Positions 35,968-41,446 of a DNA stretch of 41,446 nt are shown piece by piece. How positions within the stretch are numbered: the stretch's first letter is position 1; each line of letters begins with the position of its first letter. The stretch is taken from assembly GCF_014145325.1 (NCBI RefSeq), contig NZ_JACHTF010000024.1:1-41446 (forward strand). Reading direction: 5' to 3'. Below the pieces are notes generated by a model. The model saw only the letters and a program-made list of their open reading frames with translations, searched no databases and was not told where the DNA came from. The position numbers and the translations under genes were made by a program. The stretch comes from Marilutibacter spongiae (GTDB lineage: Bacteria; Pseudomonadota; Gammaproteobacteria; Xanthomonadales; Xanthomonadaceae).

Positions 35968-37203
35968 TCAGCCCTGCTCGGCCGGGTCGGCGGCATCCGC
36001 GTCATCCGCCGGCGCCGCCGCGGGCGCTTCGGCCGGAGCCTCGCCCTCGCCCGCCGCCGGTGCCTGCCCTTCCGGGGGGCTGCCCTCGGGCTGCCAGGGC
36101 GTGCCCTTGGCCGGCTGGCCCGGCTGTACCCGCTGCAGGCCCGACACCACCACCTGGTCGCCGGCCTCGATGCCCGAGCCGATCACCCAGTCCGGACCCT
36201 GGGTGCGGTTGGCGACGACGTCCTTGCGCACGACGTTGCCATCGGCGCCGATCACCATCAGGAACGGGCCGCGGTCGTCGCGCTGGAGCGCGGCCTGCGG
36301 CACCAGGAAGGCCCCGGCCTGCTGGCCCAGGACCGCCTTGAGGGTCACGTAGGTGCCCGGCAGCAGGCGACGGTCGGGATTGGGCACGACCGCGCGCAGG
36401 GCCACCGCGCCGGTGGCCGGATCGACCACGTTGCCCGAGAAGTCCAGCTTGCCGGGGTGCTCGTACTGGCTGCCGTCGGGCAGCATCACCTGGACGTCGG
36501 CGTCGCCGGTCTCGCGCCCGCCCAGCGCGCGCCGGGCCTGGTCGAGCTCGGACACGCTCATGGAGAAGTTCACGTACAGCGGATCGATCTGGTCGACCGT
36601 GGTCAGCAGGGTCGGCGTGCCCTGGCCCACGAGCGCGCCTTCGGTCACCTGCTGCTGGTTCGCGCGGCCGTCGATCGGCGAGGTCACCGTCGCGTAGCCC
36701 AGGTTGATGCGGGCATTGTCGAGCGCGGCCTGGGCCTGCTGCACCGAGGCGCCGGCGCTGCGTTCGGCGGCCAGGGCATTGTCGAGGTCGGACTGGGAGA
36801 CGAAACGCTCCGGCGCCAGGCGACGGGCACGGTCGGCGTTGGCCTTGGCGTTGGCATACTCGGCCTTGGCCGCCGCCAGGCTGGCCTGCGCCTGGCCCAG
36901 CGAGGCCTGCAGCTGGTCGGGATCGATGCGGAACAGCACCTGCCCGGCCTTCACGTCGCTGCCTTCCTCGTAGACGCGGCGTTGCAGTACGCCCGGCACG
37001 CGCGCGCGCACGTCGGCGCTGCGGTAGGGCGCGAGCCGACCGACCAGGTCCTTCTCGAGCGGCACGTTGCCAGGCTGGACCGTCACCACCCCCACTTCCG
37101 GCGGCGGCATCTGCCCCTGGGCCTGCTCGTCTCCGCCGCCACAGGCGGACAACACCAGGGCGAGGGCGGCGGCAAGCGCCACGGCGCGGGATTTCATGAC
37201 CAT
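35968..37203 (-). CDS. RND efflux periplasmic adaptor (AcrA/MexA-like lipoprotein)
   Basis: A 411-residue membrane-fusion protein. The signal peptide ends in a lipobox with Cys21 (LSAC). The lipoyl, hairpin and barrel parts are visible as PLEKDLVGRLAPYRSADVRA, the coiled-coil repeat QASLGQAQASLAAAKAEYAN ... DRARRLAPERFVSQSDLDNA, and GYATVTSPIDGRANQQQVTEG. The C-terminal about 45 residues are an Ala/Pro/Glu low-complexity tail not usual for AcrA. ATG 37203 was chosen because GGAG lies seven to eight bases before it. It is the first gene of the two-gene efflux operon. Confidence 0.92.
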   Translation of the reverse strand: MVMKSRAVALAAALALVLSACGGGDEQAQGQMPPPEVGVVTVQPGNVPLEKDLVGRLAPYRSADVRARVPGVLQRRVYEEGSDVKAGQVLFRIDPDQLQASLGQAQASLAAAKAEYANAKANADRARRLAPERFVSQSDLDNALAAERSAGASVQQAQAALDNARINLGYATVTSPIDGRANQQQVTEGALVGQGTPTLLTTVDQIDPLYVNFSMSVSELDQARRALGGRETGDADVQVMLPDGSQYEHPGKLDFSGNVVDPATGAVALRAVVPNPDRRLLPGTYVTLKAVLGQQAGAFLVPQAALQRDDRGPFLMVIGADGNVVRKDVVANRTQGPDWVIGSGIEAGDQVVVSGLQRVQPGQPAKGTPWQPEGSPPEGQAPAAGEGEAPAEAPAAAPADDADAADPAEQG

Positions 37204-37292
37204 GCAGGGGCTCCAGTTCCGTTCGCGATGAACGGGGATGTGCGGTACGACGAATCGGGGGAGGGCCGCTCGACACGCCAGCGGCAATTCTG

Positions 37293-37306
37293 TACTGGCG
37301 AGTATA
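37293..37306 (-). promoter_or_regulatory. Promoter -10 and inverted repeat upstream of the efflux operon
   Basis: On the minus strand TATACT (37306-37301) is a good -10 box, about 100 bases before the adaptor start. It forms half of the inverted repeat TACT-N4-AGTA (37293-37304), a design that suits a TetR- or MarR-type repressor. No regulator gene is adjacent. Confidence 0.4.
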
Positions 37307-37374
37307 ACATTCGACATGCCGCGCCCATCGTCCATTGGTCATGGTCGGCCCGATGATGCAAAACACGTGGCGGA

Positions 37375-37388
37375 CACTCTAAAGAGTG
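37375..37388. promoter_or_regulatory. Inverted repeat CACTCT-AA-AGAGTG
   Basis: Perfect six-base arms around AA, in the spacer between bioD and the efflux operon and about 70 bases upstream of the adaptor -10 box. It may be a second operator or a short terminator-like stem after bioD. No T-run is present. Confidence 0.3.
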
Positions 37389-37439
37389 CAATGCGGAAGC
37401 ACCGTGAACCCGCCGTTCACGCGCGGGCCCAGCGCGCCC

Positions 37440-38120
37440 TCAGCCGCCCCCGGGCCTGAGGCACGACGCCAGTCGCGCCGGCGAGGGACGATCCCCGGCG
37501 AAGGGCAGCCGTCCCCAGCAGGGCACGGGCAGCCGCTCGCGCAGCATGGCGACGTTGTCCTCGATCCGCAGCATCGCCGGATCGACCTCGTTGGCGACCC
37601 AGCCGACCAGCTCCAGGCCCGCGGCGGCGATCGCGGCCGCGGTGAGGCGTGCGTGGTTGATGCAGCCCAGGCGCAGGCCGACCACCATCAGCACCGGCAG
37701 GTCCATCGCCCGCGCGAGGTCGGCCTGGTCCAGGCGCGCCGACACGGGCGCGGCCCAGCCCCCCACGCCCTCGACCACGACCCGGTCGGCCATGGCGGCC
37801 AGCCGTCGGTAGCCTTCGACCAGCACGTCCAGGCGAATGTCGACGCCGGCGTCGCGCGCCGCGAGTTCGGGCGCCAGCGGCTCGGCCAGGGCATAGGGAT
37901 TCACTTCGTCGTAGGCGGGCACCGGGGCGCTGGCGGCCTGGAGCAGCAGCGCGTCTTCGTTGCGCAGTCCCACGGGCGTGGCGTCGCAGCCGCTGGCCAC
38001 CGGCTTCATGCCCACCGCCGAGAAGCCCTGCGCGCGCAGGGCATGCAGCAGGCTGGCGCTGACGAGCGACTTGCCGATGCCGGTGTCGGTGCCGGTGACG
38101 AAGATGCCGGATGGATTCAT
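37440..38120 (-). CDS. bioD: Dethiobiotin synthetase
   Basis: A 226-residue P-loop enzyme that closes the ureido ring of dethiobiotin from diaminopelargonic acid, CO2 and ATP, the next-to-last biotin step. The Walker A loop FVTGTDTGIGKS is near residues 7-18, followed by VGMKPVASGC, the catalytic-site VVVEGVGGWAAPV, and LVGWVANEVDP. The length is normal. The start at 38120 lies 39 bases from the divergent methionine sulfoxide reductase gene. No other biotin gene is in the window, so bioD is unlinked from bioA/bioB/bioF here. Confidence 0.93.
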   Translation of the reverse strand: MNPSGIFVTGTDTGIGKSLVSASLLHALRAQGFSAVGMKPVASGCDATPVGLRNEDALLLQAASAPVPAYDEVNPYALAEPLAPELAARDAGVDIRLDVLVEGYRRLAAMADRVVVEGVGGWAAPVSARLDQADLARAMDLPVLMVVGLRLGCINHARLTAAAIAAAGLELVGWVANEVDPAMLRIEDNVAMLRERLPVPCWGRLPFAGDRPSPARLASCLRPGGG

Positions 38121-38147
38121 GGGGCCTGCAGGGGACGTGGACGCTGG

Positions 38148-38153
38148 TAGACT
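38148..38153 (+). promoter_or_regulatory. -10 box of the fRMsr gene, suggesting a leaderless mRNA
   Basis: TAGACT within GGTAGACTCG ends seven bases before the ATG at 38160, so transcription should begin at about the start codon. The same GTANACTSG form occurs at 39059 (before the BtuB-like gene) and GTTATACTCG before the efflux operon. There is no Shine-Dalgarno before the ATG. Confidence 0.4.
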
Positions 38154-38159
38154 CGGGAC

Positions 38160-38645
38160 ATGTTCGCCGCAACCCCCCTCACCGGCAACAAGCCGGAGCA
38201 GTACGCCCAGTTGGCCGAGCAGGCGCGCGGCCTGCTGCATGGCGAGCGCGACCGCGTCGCCAATGCCGCCAACCTGTCGGCCCTCGTCTACCACTCGCTG
38301 CCCGACCTCAACTGGGTCGGCTTCTACTTCTACGACGGCATCGAGCTGGTGGTCGGTCCCTTCCAGGGGCTTCCCGCCTGCGTGCGCATCCCGCTGGGCA
38401 AGGGCGTTTGCGGCGCCGCCGCGGCCACGCGCCTGACCCAGCGCGTGAGCGACGTCGACGCCTTCCCCGGCCACATCGCCTGCGACGCGGCGTCCCGTGC
38501 CGAGCTGGTGGTGCCGCTGGAGGACGCGCAGGGCCGGCTGGTCGGGGTGCTCGACCTCGACAGCCCCAGCGTCGGCCGCTTCGACGCCGAGGACCAGGCC
38601 GGCCTCGAGATGCTGGCCCGCATCTACCAGGAGTCGCTGGGATGA
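38160..38645 (+). CDS. msrC: Free methionine-(R)-sulfoxide reductase, GAF domain
   Basis: A 161-residue single GAF-domain enzyme that reduces free Met-R-sulfoxide in the cytosol. The three conserved cysteines are visible as Cys74 (GLPACVRIPLG), Cys84 (GKGVCGAAA) and Cys108 (HIACDAAS), with NWVGFYFYD near residue 51 and VGVLDLDSPSVGRFDAED near the end, all characteristic of fRMsr (E. coli YebR/MsrC). Its stop codon overlaps the start of the TfoX-domain gene (ATGA, 38642-38645), so the two are probably translated together. Confidence 0.93.
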   Translation: MFAATPLTGNKPEQYAQLAEQARGLLHGERDRVANAANLSALVYHSLPDLNWVGFYFYDGIELVVGPFQGLPACVRIPLGKGVCGAAAATRLTQRVSDVDAFPGHIACDAASRAELVVPLEDAQGRLVGVLDLDSPSVGRFDAEDQAGLEMLARIYQESLG

Positions 38646-39004
38646 CCCTGCCCAAATTGCGCAACATCGGCCCCAAGAGCGCGGCCTGGCTCAAGCAGGT
38701 CGGCCTGCACAGCCTGGAAGACCTGCAGGCGGCGGGACCGGTCGAGGCCTACATGCGCATCAAGCGCGCGGGCTTCAAGCCGACGATGAACCTGCTCTAC
38801 GCCATCGAGGGCGCGCTGTGCGACTGCCACTGGCAGGAGGTGCCCGACGCGCGGCGCCAGCAGCTCGTCGCCGAGGCGGAGGCCGCGATCGAACAGCTTC
38901 CGCCGCCGCGCTACAAGCCCACGGCCGCGCCGGTGCGCACCACGGTGCTCACCGCAGATACCGTCGCGCTGCCTCCGGAGGCGGGAGACGGCGCGGAGGA
39001 TTGA
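38642..39004 (+). CDS. TfoX C-terminal-domain protein
   Basis: A 120-residue protein containing only the TfoX/Sxy C-terminal domain: LPKLRNIGPKSAAWLKQVGL (a helix-hairpin-helix-like segment), AYMRIKRAGFKPTMNLLYAI, and EGALCDCHWQEVP. The remaining about 45 residues are a low-complexity tail. TfoX proteins promote competence in some gammaproteobacteria, but the C-terminal domain alone is widespread and its role is unclear. The start overlaps the fRMsr stop by four bases. Confidence 0.88.
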   Translation: MTLPKLRNIGPKSAAWLKQVGLHSLEDLQAAGPVEAYMRIKRAGFKPTMNLLYAIEGALCDCHWQEVPDARRQQLVAEAEAAIEQLPPPRYKPTAAPVRTTVLTADTVALPPEAGDGAED

Positions 39005-39060
39005 GGCACGCGAGCGGTCGTCGCCTTCGCCGCGACCGCCCGGCTTCCCGCGGCTTGGCG

Positions 39061-39066
39061 TACACT
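39061..39066 (+). promoter_or_regulatory. -10 box of the BtuB-like receptor gene
   Basis: TACACT in GCGTACACTGCG resembles the extended -10 form seen at 38148. It would give a leader of about 185 bases, long enough for a structured regulatory RNA. A perfect palindrome CAGGCGCGCCTG (39217-39228) lies in that leader. The leader does not show the conserved core of a cobalamin riboswitch. Confidence 0.35.
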
Positions 39067-39255
39067 GCGCCCGCTTCGAGCGCCGGACCGTCCCGCACCC
39101 GCGACGGTGCATCGCCCGCCGCCCCCCTGAACGCTCGCCCCGACGCCTGCCGCACGCGCGAACGCGTTGCTGGCGGTCGTCCGTGGCCTCGAAAGCGACC
39201 GCCACCCCCGAACAGCCAGGCGCGCCTGCGGGCCGCCACGATGGAGACAGACCCG

Positions 39256-41130
39256 ATGTACCAGCGCCCGCGCTTCCCGCGCCCCGTGTTCCTCGCCCTG
39301 GGCGCCGCCGCGGCCGCCATCGCGTTTCCGGCCGCCGCCCAGGACGCCACCGAGCTGGACACGCTGACGGTCACCAGCAACCGCGTCGCGATCAGCGTCG
39401 ACGCAGCGCTGGTCCCGGTCGAGGTGATCGATCGCGCTGCGATCGAACGCAGCCAGGCACGCGACCTGCCCGACCTGCTGCGTGGCCGCGCGGGCATCTC
39501 CCTGGCCACCCAGGGCGGCATGGGCAAGCTGACGACGCTGTTCCTGCGCGGCAGCGAATCTGACCACGTGCTGGTCCTGGTGGATGGCATCCGCATCGGC
39601 TCGCCGACCTCGGGCCTGGTCTCGTTCCAGGACCTGCCGCTGGCGATGATCGACCGGGTGGAAATCGTCCGCGGCCCGCGCTCGAGCCTGTACGGCGCCG
39701 ATGCGATCGGCGGCGTCATCCAGGTCTTCACCCGCCGCGAAACCCCGGGACTCGCCGCGCGCGCCAGCGCCACCGTGGGCAGCCACGACTTCGCCGAAGG
39801 CACCGCCGGCGTCGGCGCACGCCGCGGCGGCGCCTGGGTCGGCGTCGATACCGCCTACTCGACGACACGCGGCATAGATGCATGCCGCGGACGCGGCCCG
39901 GATCCCTCGATCCCCTTCGACTTCGGCGCCGGCTGCTTCACCGACGAGCCCGACACCGACGGCTACCGCAACCGCTCGGCCTCGCTGCGCGGCGGCTTCG
40001 ACGCTGGCGACGCATTCTCGTTCAATGCCCAGGCCCTGCGCGCGGAAGGCCGCAACGCCTACGACGGCAGCTTCCAGAACCTGTCCAAGGTGGTCCAGCA
40101 GGTGTTGGGCGCCCAGGTGCGCTGGCGCGCCAGCGATGTCGCGTCGTTCAGGCTGGTCGCGGGCCGCAACACCGACGCCTCCGACAACTTCATGGACGGC
40201 GTCCAGGCGGGCTTCTTCGATACCGACCGCGACAGCGCCACCCTGCAGGGCGATTTCCAGCTGGCCCGTGGCCACCGGCTCAGCGCCGGCCTGGACTGGC
40301 TGCGCGACCGCGTCGACAGCGACACCTTCTACGACCGTCGCGCGCGCGACAACCGCGCCGCGTTCGTGCAGTACCAGGGCCAGCTCGGCGCCCAGTCCTT
40401 CGAGGCCAGCCTGCGTCGCGACGACAATGCCCAGTTCGGTGGGCACACCACCGGCAGCATCGCCTGGGGCATCGACATGGGCGACGCCTGGCGACTGACG
40501 GCCGGCTACGGCAGCGCGTTCAAGGCACCGACCTTCAACGAGCTCTACTACCCCTTCTTCGGCAACCCCGACCTGGACCCGGAATCGTCGCGCAGCTGGG
40601 AGCTGGGGCTGGCCTACCGCGGGGATGGGTTCAACGCCCGCGTCGATGCGTACCGCACCCGCGTCGACGACCTGATCGCTTACGACGCCGGCCTGTTCCT
40701 GCCCAACAACATCGAACGCGCGCGGCTGCAGGGCGTGGAGCTGGGCATCGATACCCGGGCCTGGGGCTGGAACGTGGATGCCAGTGCCAGCTTCGTCGAT
40801 ACCCGCAACGAGACCGGTGCCAACGCCGGCAACGAACTGCCGCGCCGCGCCGCACGCAGCGCGCGCATCGACCTCGACCGCGCCTTCGGGGCCTTCCTGC
40901 TGGGCCTCACCGGCGTGGCCGAAGGCGCGCGCCGCGACGACGCGGCCAACCTGACCCGTCTGGGCGGTTTCGCCACCGTCGACCTGCGCGGCGAGTACGC
41001 GCTGGCGCGCGACTGGACGCTGCAGGCCCGCGTGGCCAACGTGTTCGATCGCGACTACGAGACCGTCGCGTTCTACAACACGCCGGGCCGCGAGTGGAAC
41101 CTGACGCTGCGTTACGCGCCGGCCGAATGA
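39256..41130 (+). CDS. btuB: TonB-dependent receptor, BtuB-like (probable cobalamin uptake)
   Basis: A 624-residue outer-membrane receptor of BtuB size. It has a signal peptide ending in AAAQ, a TonB box ELDTLTVTSNRV, plug-domain DLPDLLRGRAGISLATQGG, VLVDGIRIGSPTSG and VEIVRGPRSSLYGADAIGGV, and a beta-barrel whose last strand is EWNLTLRYAPAE. GYGSAFKAPTFNELYYPFFG and NPDLDPESSRSWELGL are standard in BtuB. A short insert has a Cys pair (about residues 212 and 227). ATG 39256 has GGAGA eight bases upstream; an in-frame ATG at 39241 is an alternative. Substrate is inferred from similarity; no other cobalamin gene is nearby. Confidence 0.82.
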   Translation: MYQRPRFPRPVFLALGAAAAAIAFPAAAQDATELDTLTVTSNRVAISVDAALVPVEVIDRAAIERSQARDLPDLLRGRAGISLATQGGMGKLTTLFLRGSESDHVLVLVDGIRIGSPTSGLVSFQDLPLAMIDRVEIVRGPRSSLYGADAIGGVIQVFTRRETPGLAARASATVGSHDFAEGTAGVGARRGGAWVGVDTAYSTTRGIDACRGRGPDPSIPFDFGAGCFTDEPDTDGYRNRSASLRGGFDAGDAFSFNAQALRAEGRNAYDGSFQNLSKVVQQVLGAQVRWRASDVASFRLVAGRNTDASDNFMDGVQAGFFDTDRDSATLQGDFQLARGHRLSAGLDWLRDRVDSDTFYDRRARDNRAAFVQYQGQLGAQSFEASLRRDDNAQFGGHTTGSIAWGIDMGDAWRLTAGYGSAFKAPTFNELYYPFFGNPDLDPESSRSWELGLAYRGDGFNARVDAYRTRVDDLIAYDAGLFLPNNIERARLQGVELGIDTRAWGWNVDASASFVDTRNETGANAGNELPRRAARSARIDLDRAFGAFLLGLTGVAEGARRDDAANLTRLGGFATVDLRGEYALARDWTLQARVANVFDRDYETVAFYNTPGREWNLTLRYAPAE

Positions 41131-41225
41131 AGGCGGGCGGCGGCCTTCACGCGCACTTTGCATTGCCGACCGCAGACTGAATGCTCCGCGCACGTGGGGG
41201 GCGCGCGTCATTCGCCGAGGCCGTC

Positions 41226-41372
41226 GTGGAACAGCTGTTCCTCGAAGTCAGCGAGTACATCGCCCTGGGGCTGGAAGCCCTGTCGGTCCTCACCATCCTC
41301 GTCGGCGCGATCGACGCGCGGGTTCACCCCCGTTTTCACGGACACTTACGAGAAGGCCGATCCAGGCCATGA
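41226..41372 (+). pseudogene. DUF1622 membrane-protein gene, interrupted by an IS3-family element
   Basis: From GTG 41226 the reading frame encodes VEQLFLEVSEYIALGLEALS and VLTILVGAIDA, the N-terminal transmembrane helix of the DUF1622 family (small inner-membrane proteins of about 110-120 residues, function unknown). After GAIDA (about 41318) the sequence changes to the terminal region of an insertion sequence and the frame closes at 41372. Only about 31 native codons remain, so the protein is destroyed unless the other part lies beyond the element. Confidence 0.7.
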
Positions 41373-41446
41373 GGAGTGTTCATGTCGAAGCGAAGGAAGT
41401 TCAGTGCCGAGTTCAAGCGTGGCGCGGTTGAACAGGCCAGCCAGCC
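41320..41446 (+). mobile_element. IS3-family element, left end (cut by window edge)
   Basis: GGTTCACCCCCGTTTTCACGG starting near 41321 and the following GGACACTTAC form the terminal region common to IS150/IS2-like IS3 elements, leading to an OrfA gene at 41382. The exact left boundary (about 41319-41323) is an estimate because the other end is outside. It differs in sequence from the element at the left edge. Confidence 0.7.
41382..41446 (+). CDS. IS3-family transposase OrfA, N-terminal part only
   Basis: ATG 41382 (GAGGAG upstream) encodes MSKRRKFSAEFKRGAVEQAS, the N-terminus of IS3-family OrfA with its helix-turn-helix beginning. The frame is open to the end of the window. It is a different OrfA group from the one at 1-59. 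Confidence 0.85.
   Translation, partial: MSKRRKFSAEFKRGAVEQASQ

Noticed and set aside
39067..39255. Possible cobalamin riboswitch in the leader of the BtuB-like gene
   Set aside because: AGCCAGGCGCGCCTGC (39214-39229) looks a little like the B12 box, but the conserved core (GGTGAAANTCC, CCCGCCACTGT) is not recognisable. A covariance-model search (Rfam cobalamin family) would decide.
38911..41211. Long open frame on the minus strand (766 codons)
   Set aside because: Antisense of the BtuB-like gene and its leader; no domain seen.

Overview
The window looks like a chromosomal piece of a high-GC gammaproteobacterium of the Xanthomonadaceae (Lysobacter/Luteimonas type). This is inferred from the very high GC and codon bias, the large TonB-dependent receptor paired with tryptophan-halogenase-like/SapC/cupin genes, the use of TTG/GTG starts, and -10-like boxes sitting directly in front of start codons. 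No species marker is present. Both ends are cut inside IS3-family insertion sequences of two different kinds.

Region 1 (1-8330) is a defence island with lower and patchier GC than the rest. One minus-strand operon encodes, in transcription order, a beta-class DNA methyltransferase (Mod), an MqsR-type toxin, an MqsA-type antitoxin with a C-terminal extension, a SecB-like chaperone, and a helicase-nuclease restriction subunit (Res). The genes overlap or nearly touch. This places a complete toxin-antitoxin-chaperone (TAC) module between the mod and res genes of a type III-like restriction-modification system, and it is the most interesting feature of the window. The operon's 3' end is broken by an IS. 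An integrase remnant lies at its upstream edge.

Region 2 (8350-9750) holds a higBA toxin-antitoxin pair with a clear operator palindrome, and a DUF4136-type lipoprotein.

Region 3 (10119-26372) is a carbohydrate-utilisation locus: glucokinase, a secreted TIM-barrel glycosidase, a TonB-dependent receptor, a four-gene set (halogenase-like, SapC, cupin_8, halogenase-like), a LacI-family regulator, a sodium/sugar symporter and a GH3 beta-glucosidase. Three near-identical palindromes (TGACARCGCTGTCA type), in front of the receptor, lacI and GH3 genes, suggest one LacI regulon for beta-glucosides. The inferred route is outer-membrane uptake, periplasmic hydrolysis to glucose, symport, then phosphorylation by Glk.

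Region 4 (26867-32330) carries acnD, an SRPBCC protein and prpF (a partial methylcitrate-cycle set without prpB/prpC), then queD and a phasin with its terminator. A repeat-rich spacer (32329-32752) follows.

Region 5 (32807-41130) carries an RND efflux pair (acrB-like, acrA-like) on the minus strand, bioD, a free-methionine-sulfoxide reductase overlapping a TfoX C-terminal-domain gene, and a BtuB-like TonB receptor. At the right edge a DUF1622 membrane-protein gene is interrupted by the second IS3-family element.

No rRNA, tRNA or CRISPR array was seen.
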